From contig DDQG01000008.1 in assembly GCA_002342585.1 (NCBI GenBank), positions 1 through 64,000 on the forward strand: 64,000 nt of DNA. Reading direction: 5' to 3'. Positions 34,607 through 43,463 of the stretch are shown here, in pieces. The DNA is from Prevotellaceae bacterium UBA2448. GTDB taxonomy: Bacteria; Bacteroidota; Bacteroidia; Bacteroidales; Bacteroidaceae. The first letter of the stretch is position 1. Each line of letters opens with the position of its first letter. The translations under genes and the position numbers were made by a program. The notes beneath the pieces were generated by a model that searched no databases, was not told the DNA's origin, and was given only the letters and a program-made list of their open reading frames with translations.

Positions 34607-35404
34607 ATGAATCTGGAAACTGGCTTTATACTGGCATTCAACAAACCATATCGTTGGACATCGTTCAACCTTGTTGCCAAAATACGAGGAGAACTATCCC
34701 GCTATTTTGGTGTGAAAAAAGTAAAGGTGGGTCATGCAGGCACCCTCGACCCATTGGCAACAGGAGTAATGCTGGTTTGCGTAGGCAAAGCCACAAAACA
34801 GATTGACACTTTGCAAGCAGGCACAAAAGAATATATCGCAGAAATAAAGTTGGGGGCAACAACACCTTCGTTCGACATGGAGACATGTGAAGATGCACAA
34901 TACCCTATAGAGCACATAACAAAAGAATCTGTAGAGGAAGTGCTGACCCATTTCATCGGAGAAATACAACAAATTCCGCCAACATATTCTGCAGTAAAGG
35001 TTGATGGGAAAAGAGCCTTTAAATATGCTCGTACAGGTACAGAAGTAGAATTGAAACCGAAGACATTAGTTATCGATGAAATCGAACTGATTGACTACGG
35101 ATTCGTAGCTCCGAAAGAACCTAGCGAGACACTTCCCGACGCACAAGAGCGCATTAAATATCAGCATGATAACCTTTCAGACAAATACCTGCAACTGACA
35201 ATAAGGGTCGTTTGTTCTAAAGGTACTTACATACGAGCCTTAGCAAGAGATATTGGCGTGGCACTCGGTACAGGAGCCTACCTGACAGGGCTGATACGAA
35301 CCAGAATCGGTGACTACAAGCTATCCGACTGCATGGATGTAGAACATTTCCAAGAATGGCTCAACAACCAACCAAAAGAAGAGATTAAAGAACAAGTACA
35401 ATAA
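34607..35404 (+). CDS. truB: tRNA pseudouridine-55 synthase
   Basis: Makes pseudouridine 55 in the T-loop of tRNAs. 265 residues. The catalytic Asp lies in KVGHAGTLDPLATGVMLVCVGKATK; other conserved parts are YIAEIKLGATTPSFDMET, PPTYSAVKVDGKRAFKYAR and CSKGTYIRALARDIG. It sits between uppP and queA in a tight operon. Confidence 0.96.
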   Translation: MNLETGFILAFNKPYRWTSFNLVAKIRGELSRYFGVKKVKVGHAGTLDPLATGVMLVCVGKATKQIDTLQAGTKEYIAEIKLGATTPSFDMETCEDAQYPIEHITKESVEEVLTHFIGEIQQIPPTYSAVKVDGKRAFKYARTGTEVELKPKTLVIDEIELIDYGFVAPKEPSETLPDAQERIKYQHDNLSDKYLQLTIRVVCSKGTYIRALARDIGVALGTGAYLTGLIRTRIGDYKLSDCMDVEHFQEWLNNQPKEEIKEQVQ

Positions 35405-35423
35405 AAACAATAATCCAGAGATT

Positions 35424-36506
35424 ATGAAACTCTCACAATTCAAATTCAAACTTCCAGAGGACAAAATCACACTCTATCCACCATTCAGAGATTTCGATGG
35501 AGAACGCGTTTACGATCGTGACGAATGTAAAATGATGGTAGTTCATCGTAAGACAGGAGAAATTGAACATCGCGTCTTCAAAGACATATTAGAGTATTTC
35601 GAAGAAGGAGACGCAATCATATTCAATGACACCAAGGTATTTCCTGCTCGCTTGTTCGGAAATAAGGAGAAAACAGGTGCTCGCATTGAAGTTTTTTTGC
35701 TCCGCGAACTGAACGAGGAAAATCGTTTGTGGGATGTATTGGTAGATCCTGCCCGTAAAATCCGAATCGGAAACAAACTGTATTTCGGAGAGGACGAATC
35801 GTTAGTAGCAGAAGTAATTGACAATACGACAAGCCGCGGACGTACTTTGCGCTTTTTGTATGATGGTTCACATGAAGAATTCAAATCCCTCTTGTATAGC
35901 ATGGGAGAAGCACCAATTCCTGACGATATTCGTTCACGTCGTGCTACAGAGCCTGATGATATGGAGAATTTCCAGACTGTCTATGCAAAGAATGAGGGAG
36001 CTGTAACAGCACCAAACTCAGGTCTGCATTTCAGCAAACAACTGATGAAACGCATGGAACTGATGGGAGTAGAACAGGCTTTTATCACTCTGCATTGCGG
36101 ACTTGGATGTTTCAGGAATATTGATGTCGAAGACCTAACTAAACACAAAACAGACAGCGAACAAATGATAGTAAACGCTGAAGCCTGTGAGAAAGTCAAC
36201 AGAGCAAAAGAAGCGGGTAAGAAAGTTTGTGCAGTAGGTACATCAACACTTCGTGCCACAGAAACAGCTGTTGGTCCAAGCGGATTACTGAAAGATTTCA
36301 ATGGATGGACAAATAAATTCATTTTCCCTCCATATGAATTCCAAGTTTGCAACTCGTTCCTCGTAAACTTCCAGATGCCACTCTCCACACGCCTAATGCT
36401 GGTAACTGCATTCGGTGGTTATGATTTAATCATGAAGGCTTATCAGGAAGCTCTGAACAACGACTACAAATTTGGAACATACGGCGACGCTATGCTCATT
36501 ATTTAA
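35424..36506 (+). CDS. queA: tRNA preQ1(34) S-adenosylmethionine ribosyltransferase-isomerase
   Basis: Transfers and isomerises ribose from SAM to preQ1 in tRNA, giving epoxyqueuosine. 360 residues. Recognisable segments are AIIFNDTKVFPARLFG, GAPSNSG-type GAVTAPNSGLHFSKQL, ALHCGLGCF-type TLHCGLGCFRNI and VGTSTLRATETA. It starts 19 bp after truB and uses SAM supplied by MetK; no preQ1 riboswitch is visible. Confidence 0.95.
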   Translation: MKLSQFKFKLPEDKITLYPPFRDFDGERVYDRDECKMMVVHRKTGEIEHRVFKDILEYFEEGDAIIFNDTKVFPARLFGNKEKTGARIEVFLLRELNEENRLWDVLVDPARKIRIGNKLYFGEDESLVAEVIDNTTSRGRTLRFLYDGSHEEFKSLLYSMGEAPIPDDIRSRRATEPDDMENFQTVYAKNEGAVTAPNSGLHFSKQLMKRMELMGVEQAFITLHCGLGCFRNIDVEDLTKHKTDSEQMIVNAEACEKVNRAKEAGKKVCAVGTSTLRATETAVGPSGLLKDFNGWTNKFIFPPYEFQVCNSFLVNFQMPLSTRLMLVTAFGGYDLIMKAYQEALNNDYKFGTYGDAMLII

Positions 36507-36507
36507 A

Positions 36508-36975
36508 ATGAATACAGCATACCTTTCTTTAGGAACAAACCTGGGAAACAAGACTGAAAACCTCAATGAGGCTATAAGGAAAATATCAAGGCGGATTGGG
36601 CACATAAAAGCACAATCCGCTTTCCTACCTACCGAACCATGGGGTTTTTCTTCTTCCAACTCTTTCCTAAATGCTGCAATATGCGTTGAGACTCTATTGT
36701 CACCAATAGAACTGTTGGAAACTACACAGACCATAGAACGTGAAATGGGACGGACAACAAAGAGTACTACCAACGAAGGGAAGGCTGTATACACCGACAG
36801 AATTATAGATATAGACATACTTCTATATTATGAAGGCATCAATGCTACACCTGTTTTTGATGCAGACAAGAATTGGGGTGGCACTATAAACCTAAAATCA
36901 GAAAGATTAACTATCCCGCATCCACACATGCTTGAGCGAGATTTTGTTTTATTACCTTTAAAAGAAATACTATGA
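36508..36975 (+). CDS. folK: 7,8-dihydro-6-hydroxymethylpterin pyrophosphokinase
   Basis: Transfers pyrophosphate from ATP to the pterin in folate synthesis. 155 residues from the ATG at 36508, which lies 1 bp after the queA stop; an upstream start would overlap queA. Motifs: AYLSLGTNLGNKTENL, SAFLPTEPWGF, ETTQTIEREMGR and DRIIDIDILLYYE, then IPHPHMLERDFVLLPL. Its stop overlaps the next start (ATGA). Confidence 0.95.
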   Translation: MNTAYLSLGTNLGNKTENLNEAIRKISRRIGHIKAQSAFLPTEPWGFSSSNSFLNAAICVETLLSPIELLETTQTIEREMGRTTKSTTNEGKAVYTDRIIDIDILLYYEGINATPVFDADKNWGGTINLKSERLTIPHPHMLERDFVLLPLKEIL

Positions 36976-38963
36976 GACAGATTCTTATCTTAATCGTTTT
37001 TTCTTTATTCTACACATCTACAATGGCACAAAACAAACAGTTCACACTCGATGACCTTATTCCAGGAGGCACAACTTACAAAGACATGCAACCTGAGAAT
37101 CGCAGTTTTGTGTTCGAAAAAGAAAAGGTTGTAGAAAAAGAAGTGGAAACTGCAGCAGAGGCAGAACGAACAAGTATTGAAGGACACAATCTGTTTGTTG
37201 ATGGAAAACAGATTACTACCGATGGTTCGGCAGCTATCGTATATGGACAAGCTGTTCACAGAGATGAATACGGATGTACAAAGGGGCTTTTCTGGAGTCC
37301 TAACACAGAACTTCTTGCTTTCTACCGCATGGATCAGAGTATGGTATCTCCTTATCCGCAGGTAAACATTACTCCAAAGGAGAAATCACAATGTTACGAT
37401 GCAAAAGACGAAAAGGAGTTAAATAGTCGCATTGCTACTTTGGAACCAGACTACTATCCTATGACAGGAGAGACATCTCACAAAGTGACTATAGGAGTTT
37501 ACAATACAAAAACTTCAGAACTCATATACCTGCAGACTGGTGATCCAACCAATCGTTATTTCACTAATATTGCATGGAATCCTGCCTCAACAAAGATTTA
37601 TGTAATAGAGTTGAACAGAGATGTAAGAGATTATAAACTGAATGAGTATGATGCCAAGACAGGACAATTTATTCGAACTCTGCTGACAGAACACAATGAC
37701 AAATATGTGGAACCGCTCAACCCAATACAGTTTCTTCCTTGGCAAAACGATTCATTTATTATTCAGTCGAGACGAGACGGATATAATCACATATATTTAT
37801 ATACACTACCACAAGAGGGACCTGCTCAACTGAAAGCACAACTGACCAAAGGAAACTGGGAAGTTCTCTCTGTACAAGGTTTCTCAAAAGCGATGAAATC
37901 GGTAATTTATACTTCAAACGAATCTCATCCCCTTAACCAGTCGCTCTATAGTGTAACGACAGAAGGCAAACGCACACTTCTTGGAAACGCTGAAGGTTGG
38001 CATGAAAAGATAAAAATCTCCGACTCTGGAAAATTTATCATTGACAACTACAGCACTCCAACTATTCCACGAAGCATCGACCTTATAAACGTAAAGACAG
38101 GCAAGGCGCGAAACCTTTTTACTGCTGAAGACAAATTCCAGGAGGGTGGTTATGCAATGCCACAAATCAAGACAGGCACAATAAAAGCTGCTGATGGAGT
38201 TACAGACCTTTACTACAGAATGATATTACCTCCTGATTTCGACGAAAAGAAGAAATATCCTGTAGTTACATATGTATATGGAGGTCCACACCTTCATCTG
38301 ATAGATGCCCGCTATAAATACTCTGCTCGCGGTTGGGATCTGTATATGGCACAACTCGGATATATCATGTTCTCGCTTGACAATAGAGGTGCCGAAAATC
38401 GTGGAGCCAATTTCGAACAAGCTACATTCCACAAACTGGGTCTGGAAGAAGTGAAAGACCAGATGGAAGGAGTGAAATTCCTCAAGTCCCTGCCTTATGT
38501 TGATGCAGAACGAATGGGAATTCATGGTTGGTCTTATGGCGGATATATGACAACATCCCTCATGACCCGATTCACAGAAACAGGTGATGAACCAGGAACA
38601 TTCAAAGGCAAATCGCCATACAAAGTTGGTGTAGCAGGCGGACCTGTCATCGATTGGCATTTCTACGAAGTAATGTATGGCGAAAGGTATATGGGAACAG
38701 ACAAGGAGAACCCAGACGGATATGAAGCAACTACTCTGCTTACAAAAGCTAAGAACCTCGAAGGAAAGCTGCTTATTATCTACGGATACAACGACCCAAT
38801 TTGTGTTCCACAACACACATTGAGTTTTATTCGTGCCTGCATCAATGCTGATAAATATCCTGAATTGTTCACCTACCCTGGAGACGGACATAATATGTCA
38901 GGAAAAGATCGAATACATCTTCACAATATCATAACTAACTATTTCGAAAATCATCTTAAATAA
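36972..38963 (+). CDS. Exported S9-family dipeptidyl peptidase (DPP-IV-like)
   Basis: 663 residues with a signal peptide (about 1-19). An N-terminal beta-propeller (TLDDLIPGGTTYKDM, NTELLAFYRMDQSMV, NIAWNPASTKIYVIEL, LYSVTTEGKRTLL) is followed by an alpha/beta-hydrolase domain with the catalytic Ser in GWSYGGYMT, Asp in YGYNDPICVP and His in PGDGHNMS. It would release N-terminal dipeptides in the periplasm for peptide use. It is slightly shorter than typical family members (about 720). It overlaps folK by 4 bp. Confidence 0.9.
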   Translation: MRQILILIVFSLFYTSTMAQNKQFTLDDLIPGGTTYKDMQPENRSFVFEKEKVVEKEVETAAEAERTSIEGHNLFVDGKQITTDGSAAIVYGQAVHRDEYGCTKGLFWSPNTELLAFYRMDQSMVSPYPQVNITPKEKSQCYDAKDEKELNSRIATLEPDYYPMTGETSHKVTIGVYNTKTSELIYLQTGDPTNRYFTNIAWNPASTKIYVIELNRDVRDYKLNEYDAKTGQFIRTLLTEHNDKYVEPLNPIQFLPWQNDSFIIQSRRDGYNHIYLYTLPQEGPAQLKAQLTKGNWEVLSVQGFSKAMKSVIYTSNESHPLNQSLYSVTTEGKRTLLGNAEGWHEKIKISDSGKFIIDNYSTPTIPRSIDLINVKTGKARNLFTAEDKFQEGGYAMPQIKTGTIKAADGVTDLYYRMILPPDFDEKKKYPVVTYVYGGPHLHLIDARYKYSARGWDLYMAQLGYIMFSLDNRGAENRGANFEQATFHKLGLEEVKDQMEGVKFLKSLPYVDAERMGIHGWSYGGYMTTSLMTRFTETGDEPGTFKGKSPYKVGVAGGPVIDWHFYEVMYGERYMGTDKENPDGYEATTLLTKAKNLEGKLLIIYGYNDPICVPQHTLSFIRACINADKYPELFTYPGDGHNMSGKDRIHLHNIITNYFENHLK

Positions 38964-38967
38964 CTAT

Positions 38968-39765
38968 ATGGAAAAACTTACAGTAATAAAGGTAGGTGGT
39001 AAAATTGTTGAGGAAGAAGAAACTCTGCAACAATTGCTCAAAAACTTCTCAGCTATCGAAGGCCCTAAAGTACTTGTGCATGGAGGTGGCCGTTCGGCTA
39101 CAAAGTTGGCAAGTCAACTGGGTATTGAATCAGTAATGATTGATGGTCGTCGCGTTACCGATGCCGCTATGCTTCGTGTTGTCACTATGGTTTATGGCGG
39201 TTTGGTAAACAAAAATATAGTTGCTCAACTGCAGGCATGTGGCATAAATGCTCTCGGACTCACAGGAGCAGATATGAATGTGATTCTTTCTCACAAGCGC
39301 AAACCCAAGAACGTAAAACTCGCAGACGGAACAGAACAGATGGTGGATTTTGGGTTTGTTGGCGATGTAGATAAGGCTAATGGCGAGGGACTTGCTAAGA
39401 TAATCGAACAAGGCATCACTCCTGTAATGGCTCCGTTAACTCACGATGGAATGGGACATTTGCTTAACACCAATGCCGACACTATTGCCGGCACTACTGC
39501 AAAGGCACTTGCTCCTTATTTCGATGTAACTCTCATCTATAGCTTCGAACATGCAGGAGTTCTCCGCAATGCTGATGATGAAAACAGCGTCATTCCGCAT
39601 ATAAACAAAGATTCTTTCGAACAATTCAAGGCAGACGGAATCATCAGCGGCGGAATGATACCAAAGATAGAAAATGCACTTGAGGCAATAGAAGCCGGAG
39701 TGAAGAAAGTCATCATCACTCATGCTAATGCTATTGACGGAAAACATGGTACCATAATTGAATAA
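38968..39765 (+). CDS. argB: Acetylglutamate kinase
   Basis: Second step of the acetylated arginine route. 265 residues of the amino-acid-kinase fold: VIKVGGKIVEE, VLVHGGGRSATKL (nucleotide/substrate loop), ALGLTGADMNVI, NTNADTIAGTTAKAL, and GGMIPKIENALEAIEAGVKKVIITHA at the end. It starts 4 bp after the peptidase. argH lies elsewhere in this window (60324-61661). Confidence 0.95.
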   Translation: MEKLTVIKVGGKIVEEEETLQQLLKNFSAIEGPKVLVHGGGRSATKLASQLGIESVMIDGRRVTDAAMLRVVTMVYGGLVNKNIVAQLQACGINALGLTGADMNVILSHKRKPKNVKLADGTEQMVDFGFVGDVDKANGEGLAKIIEQGITPVMAPLTHDGMGHLLNTNADTIAGTTAKALAPYFDVTLIYSFEHAGVLRNADDENSVIPHINKDSFEQFKADGIISGGMIPKIENALEAIEAGVKKVIITHANAIDGKHGTIIE

Positions 39766-39822
39766 TCAGTAATGGTATAGCAGTTGAATAAGTAAGATTA
39801 TTCTGAAATAACAAAACAAAAA

Positions 39823-40311
39823 GTGGACTTTACCCGCGACATACTCCCATTAAAGAATATCCTCTTCCGTACAGCTCTTCGAATCACTATGAATCGTGAA
39901 GAGTCGGAGGATATTGTTCAGGACACACTCCTAAAACTTTGGGAGCGAAGAACAGAGATGTCGAAAATCAACAATCTGGAAGCTTTCGCGATTAGTGCTG
40001 TACGAAATCTGGCACTCGACAGGTTAGCCTTGCACCAGAATAAGGTAATTTCCCTGAACGAAGACCTTCATGACACAGAAGACAACCACCCTTCTGCCTA
40101 TGATAATATAATAAATAATGAGAGAACAAACCGTATTCACAACCTAATCAACCAACTACCCGAAAAACAACGAACAGCAATTCAATTACGTGATATTGAA
40201 GGAAAAAGCTACAAAGAGATAGCAGATATTATGGGCATTTCCGAGTCGGATGTAAAGATAAATATCTACCGAGGAAGAGATTTTTTGAAAAAAAATTGCA
40301 AAAACCTGTAA
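39823..40311 (+). CDS. ECF-type RNA polymerase sigma factor
   Basis: 162 residues from a GTG at 39823; I see no better start. Region 2 (RITMNREESEDIVQDTLLKLWERR, then FAISAVRNLALDRL) contacts core polymerase and the -10 element. Region 4 (LINQLPEKQRTAIQLRDIEGKSYKEIADIMGISESDVKINIYRGRDFL) holds the HTH. It belongs to the sigma-70 family group common in Bacteroidales. The membrane protein 48 bp downstream is likely its regulator. Confidence 0.93.
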   Translation: MDFTRDILPLKNILFRTALRITMNREESEDIVQDTLLKLWERRTEMSKINNLEAFAISAVRNLALDRLALHQNKVISLNEDLHDTEDNHPSAYDNIINNERTNRIHNLINQLPEKQRTAIQLRDIEGKSYKEIADIMGISESDVKINIYRGRDFLKKNCKNL

Positions 40312-40359
40312 CTTTTTCGTTTCTCAACCGTCAAGCATTATAGAGACGTAAATTTTTAT

Positions 40360-40848
40360 ATGATGAACTACGACTACATAGAACAACTGATAGACCGCTA
40401 CTTCTCTTGTCAGACATCACTACAGGAGGAGCAGATTCTTCGTTCGTTCTTCAACGGAAACGATGTTCCTGGTCATCTGATGCAATATGTAGAACTGTTC
40501 CAGTATGAAGATGAAGCAAAGCAAGAGTCTCTTGGCAGCGACTTCGACGAACGAATTCTTTCTATTGTAAACGAAAAGAAGAATGTAGTTCTGCAACCCC
40601 ACCATCGCTTCACACCTTTCTTCCGTGCTGCTGCAATAGTAGCTATAGTGCTTACCATCGGTAGTGCAGCTGACAAGGCTTTAAGCGACAAGTCGAGCCA
40701 TTCTGTGGAGAACAGCATCGAAATCAATCCTTACATTCGTCAGGCAGACATTCAGAACACCATCAGAATTAAGGATGTGAGTCAGGCAGAAGCAAGACCA
40801 CAAGTTGATAGCCTGATTGTTCAGCCCGCAGAAAATAATCTTCAATAA
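40360..40848 (+). CDS. Single-pass membrane protein, candidate anti-sigma partner
   Basis: 162 residues. The N-terminal cytosolic part (1-80, YIEQLIDRYFSCQTSLQEEQILRSFF) resembles the short zinc-free anti-sigma domains that follow ECF genes in Bacteroidales. One membrane helix (about 86-103) and a small outer part rich in polar residues follow. No known domain stands out. It is placed directly after the ECF sigma factor and read in the same direction, hence the inference. Confidence 0.6.
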   Translation: MMNYDYIEQLIDRYFSCQTSLQEEQILRSFFNGNDVPGHLMQYVELFQYEDEAKQESLGSDFDERILSIVNEKKNVVLQPHHRFTPFFRAAAIVAIVLTIGSAADKALSDKSSHSVENSIEINPYIRQADIQNTIRIKDVSQAEARPQVDSLIVQPAENNLQ

Positions 40849-40975
40849 AGAATACTACTTTAAAATTAACGTAATAATTGCTTTAACTAAACCTAAAACT
40901 AACCTTTTAAGTTGGGTAGCTGTGAAGTTTTCCGACTCAAGAAAGACCTCTAAGGTCCAAATCTCTCAAACGAAA

Positions 40976-41010
40976 AGGATGTGCTGATTAGCACATCCTC
41001 TTTCATTTTT
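40976..41010. terminator. Terminator between anti-sigma-like gene and GntR operon
   Basis: Ten-bp perfect arms (40976-40985 and 40990-40999) with loop GATT and T-rich flank on the plus strand. It separates the converging units. Confidence 0.75.
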
Positions 41011-41024
41011 ATAGAGTTTCTTTT

Positions 41025-41381
41025 TTATAGGGTTTCTTTCCAAGCATCATCCACATCTTTTATGTCGATACCAAGCAGTCGCATCTGTCGGAAGAGTTCT
41101 GGAAGATATTCCTTGAGGAAAGCCTTCTTCCTCTCTTGCAGAATCTGTTGCTTAGCTCCGGGAGTGACATAATAGCCCATTCCCCGTTTGTTGTAGATAA
41201 TATTCTCACGAGCCAGTTCGTCGTAAGCCTTTACAGCAGTATTGGCATTGACTTCCAGCATCACAGCATACTCTCTGACAGAAGGGATGCGATCATCATC
41301 CTGATATTTTCCTGCCAGAATCTCATCGCATAGGCGGTCAGCCATTTGCAGATAAATTGGTTTTTCTCCGCTGAACATCAT
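41025..41381 (-). CDS. GntR/YtrA-type transcriptional regulator
   Basis: 118 residues. A winged HTH (YLQMADRLCDEILAGKYQDDDRIPSVREYAVMLEVNANTAVKAYDELARENIIYNKRGMGYYV) is followed by a short helical tail, the YtrA subfamily layout. Such proteins repress the ABC transporter operon they belong to. It is the last gene of that operon and overlaps the permease by 4 bp. A GTGTACTA/TAGTACAC palindrome over the operon promoter is the probable operator. Its 3' end lies in a short imperfect duplication (ATAGAGTTTC/ATAGGGTTTC). Confidence 0.92.
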   Translation of the reverse strand: MMFSGEKPIYLQMADRLCDEILAGKYQDDDRIPSVREYAVMLEVNANTAVKAYDELARENIIYNKRGMGYYVTPGAKQQILQERKKAFLKEYLPELFRQMRLLGIDIKDVDDAWKETL

Positions 41382-42178
41382 AGGTTTGCATTTTTACGGT
41401 CTGTCAACTGCCAACGGCAGAATACTTTATACGATAGCCAAGTGAACAATATGATGCCACAGATATGTAATATACATAACACATAAGAACGGTGTCCTAG
41501 AAATAGATGTGGCTCTAAAGAGTTTATTATCTTTACAAAAAGACTCCCGAATATCACCAGAAACAGACTTGTTATTGCAAAATGGTGTTTACGCAAATAT
41601 ATTCCTCCAAACAAATATACGGAATGTATAAGAATAAAAAATGAATTTACACTAACCCCACGTAACACTTTATCTTCTGACCAAGTATCGAAGAAATACT
41701 TCGATGCAGCTATTATAGGTCTGCCTGCCGAAGACAGCCAAATCATGTGGAGTACATCAGCTACGATAAAAGTCAGAATGCCGGCTACTACTGAAAATCC
41801 AATCATATAAAGCCATCTTGCCAGGAACTTCTCCAGATTTGTTGCAGGAAGCATCAGCAGGGCTGTACGATTCTGTTTTTTCTGCTCTTTACCATAAAGC
41901 TGGCTTGCTATAACGATGAAACAGAAGTACATTGCTACAGATCCGAAACGACCTACAGACCCGCATTGTGCGTTAGTAACCATTTCTATATGTTCCGGAC
42001 TATATAGCTCCTTAGATAAACTATAATATTCTAATGGAATGCCTATAATGTGTGCCCACCAAAAGAAGAATAAGTACACAAGGAGCATTGTTACTGATGT
42101 CCAGATGAATGCCTTCAGATTCTCGTGGAAGTCGAGTTTGAGCAGATAGCCCAATCGTTTCATATCAAGATTTTTCAT
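41378..42178 (-). CDS. ABC transporter permease (six-helix)
   Basis: 266 residues with about six hydrophobic helices (LKAFIWTSVTMLLVYLFFFWW, FGSVAMYFCFIVIASQLY, VVAGILTFIVADVLHM and others). No extended soluble domain. It pairs with the adjacent ATPase (overlap of 4 bp) and is regulated with it. YtrA-type ABC systems typically deal with antimicrobial peptides or cell-envelope stress, which would fit here. Confidence 0.8.
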   Translation of the reverse strand: MKNLDMKRLGYLLKLDFHENLKAFIWTSVTMLLVYLFFFWWAHIIGIPLEYYSLSKELYSPEHIEMVTNAQCGSVGRFGSVAMYFCFIVIASQLYGKEQKKQNRTALLMLPATNLEKFLARWLYMIGFSVVAGILTFIVADVLHMIWLSSAGRPIIAASKYFFDTWSEDKVLRGVSVNSFFILIHSVYLFGGIYLRKHHFAITSLFLVIFGSLFVKIINSLEPHLFLGHRSYVLCILHICGIILFTWLSYKVFCRWQLTDRKNANL

Positions 42179-42996
42179 TTTACAAGTCCTTTCGTTACAG
42201 CATTAAACAATAGTTCCAGATTCACCTGAGTCTCCTTCTCTCCCTCTGAGCGCTTTGCTATTACGGCATTGCCCTGCAGACTTGGTTCGGCATAGAGAAC
42301 ATTATCGCCCATCTCGCTTGGCTGGCGGTATTCAAAGATATATCGGTCCATAATGTCCTGAATAGAAGCATTGAGCAGGAGTTCGCGCTGCGAGAGCATG
42401 ATGATGTGGTCGAGCAGCGACTCTACATCATGCACCTGATGGGTGGAAATCACTATCATCCGGTCCTCACTCATGTTGTTGGCAACAGCTTTGCGGAACT
42501 GCGACTTCGAAGGGATGTCGAGTCCGTTAGTCGGTTCGTCCATAAGTAGCAGACGAGTGTTGGAAGCTAAGGCAAACGACATAAGTACCTTTTTCTTCTG
42601 CCCCATCGAGAGGGCTCCCAAGTGGATGTCGGGAGTGAGTTCGAAGTCCTTCAGACAGGATTCGAGAGTCTCGCGACTGAAGCGAGGGTAGAACGGAGCA
42701 TGCAACTTGACATACTTCTCAAGTGAAATAGAAGGAAAGTCAAACTCCTCCGGCACAAGATATACTTCCTGCAGCACTTCCACATTTCTGCTGAATGTTT
42801 CTATTCCATCGGAGAGGACAGAACCTGCAGCAGGACGAAGCAAACCACTTATTAAATATAATAATGTGGACTTGCCTGTGCCGTTTTTACCAAGGAGTCC
42901 GTAAATCCGGTTCTCTTCCATCTGAAGATTGAACCCGTCAAACACCCATTCCTTCTGACATGGGTACTTGAATTTCAAATCTTTTACTTCTATCAT
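42175..42996 (-). CDS. ABC transporter ATP-binding protein
   Basis: 273 residues. Walker A GLLGKNGTGKSTLL, Q-loop region VYLVPEEF, signature LGALSMGQKKKVLMS, Walker B LLLMDEPTNGLD and switch His STHQVHDV are all present, so it is an active NBD. It powers the permease encoded next, overlapping by 4 bp. Its ATG is 15 bp downstream of a 22-bp palindrome that covers the likely transcription start. Confidence 0.94.
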   Translation of the reverse strand: MIEVKDLKFKYPCQKEWVFDGFNLQMEENRIYGLLGKNGTGKSTLLYLISGLLRPAAGSVLSDGIETFSRNVEVLQEVYLVPEEFDFPSISLEKYVKLHAPFYPRFSRETLESCLKDFELTPDIHLGALSMGQKKKVLMSFALASNTRLLLMDEPTNGLDIPSKSQFRKAVANNMSEDRMIVISTHQVHDVESLLDHIIMLSQRELLLNASIQDIMDRYIFEYRQPSEMGDNVLYAEPSLQGNAVIAKRSEGEKETQVNLELLFNAVTKGLVK

Positions 42997-43011
42997 AATA
43001 ATTTCTTTTTA

Positions 43012-43033
43012 GTGTACTACTGTAATAGTACAC
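43012..43033. promoter_or_regulatory. Candidate GntR operator: 8-bp palindrome
   Basis: GTGTACTA-N6-TAGTACAC is a perfect inverted repeat. It lies just downstream of the -7 box TACCTTTG (43036-43043, minus strand), which has a TTG 17 bp upstream. A repressor here would block the start of transcription. Confidence 0.7.
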
Positions 43034-43035
43034 CG

Positions 43036-43043
43036 CAAAGGTA
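43036..43043 (-). promoter_or_regulatory. -7 box of ABC/GntR operon
   Basis: TACCTTTG on the minus strand with TTG 17 bp upstream, or TTTG 21 bp upstream. Confidence 0.65.
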
Positions 43044-43221
43044 AGACATTCTCTGCGAAACAACCAAATTTTTTTCAGAAAAAAATACATTTTACCTGTA
43101 AAAAAATTTTCTTGCCCCTAAAAATAGGCTTTCCCGCCCCCAAGAAGAAATTTTTATTGCCCCTCGAAGAAATTTTCCCTACTTCCCGAAGAAATTTAAT
43201 TTATATGGTTATACATTCTAT

Positions 43222-43305
43222 GTTCATAAGTTATGAACACAAGTTCACAAGTCATGAACATAAGTTCATAAGTTGTGAACATAAGTTCATAAGCCGTGAA
43301 CATAA
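43222..43305 (+). repeat. Four tandem 21-bp palindromic units, copy B
   Basis: Units begin at 43222, 43243, 43264 and 43285. Each has GTTCA-type and TGAAC ends around AAGTT. Three units are identical (on the opposite strand) to units of copy A, but the last two are in swapped order. Confidence 0.9.
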
Positions 43306-43410
43306 ATTTGTAGGCGTAGAAAAAGAAAATATATAACGAAGGAAAAGAAATTGGGTAGGCAAGGAAAGAAAAGGAGGTAGGCAAGGAAAGAAAAAAGGTG
43401 GGAAGGGAAA
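43306..43410 (+). repeat. GTAGGC / AAAAGAAA purine-rich repeats
   Basis: Degenerate tandem blocks such as GTAGGCGTAGAAAAAGAAA and GTAGGCAAGGAAAGAAAA (twice). The same family adjoins copy A. Confidence 0.6.
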
Positions 43411-43441
43411 AGAAAAAGGGATGCACCAACTGATACATCCC
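43408..43441 (-). terminator. Terminator of the HIT-protein gene
   Basis: Minus strand: GGGATGTATC, loop AGTT, GGTGCATCCC (two G-U pairs), then TTTTTCTTTT. Confidence 0.75.
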
Positions 43442-43463
43442 CTATCACTAAAAGTATAAAATG

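Larger units (their letters stand above)
42997..43463. other. Gene-free region: operator, repeats, terminator
   Basis: Contains the ABC operon promoter and operator (43012-43043), three loose CCC-GAAGAAATTT repeats (43135-43200), four 21-bp palindromic units (43222-43305), GTAGGC/AAAAGAAA purine-rich repeats (43306-43410) and a terminator (43408-43441). No coding potential seen. Confidence 0.7.
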
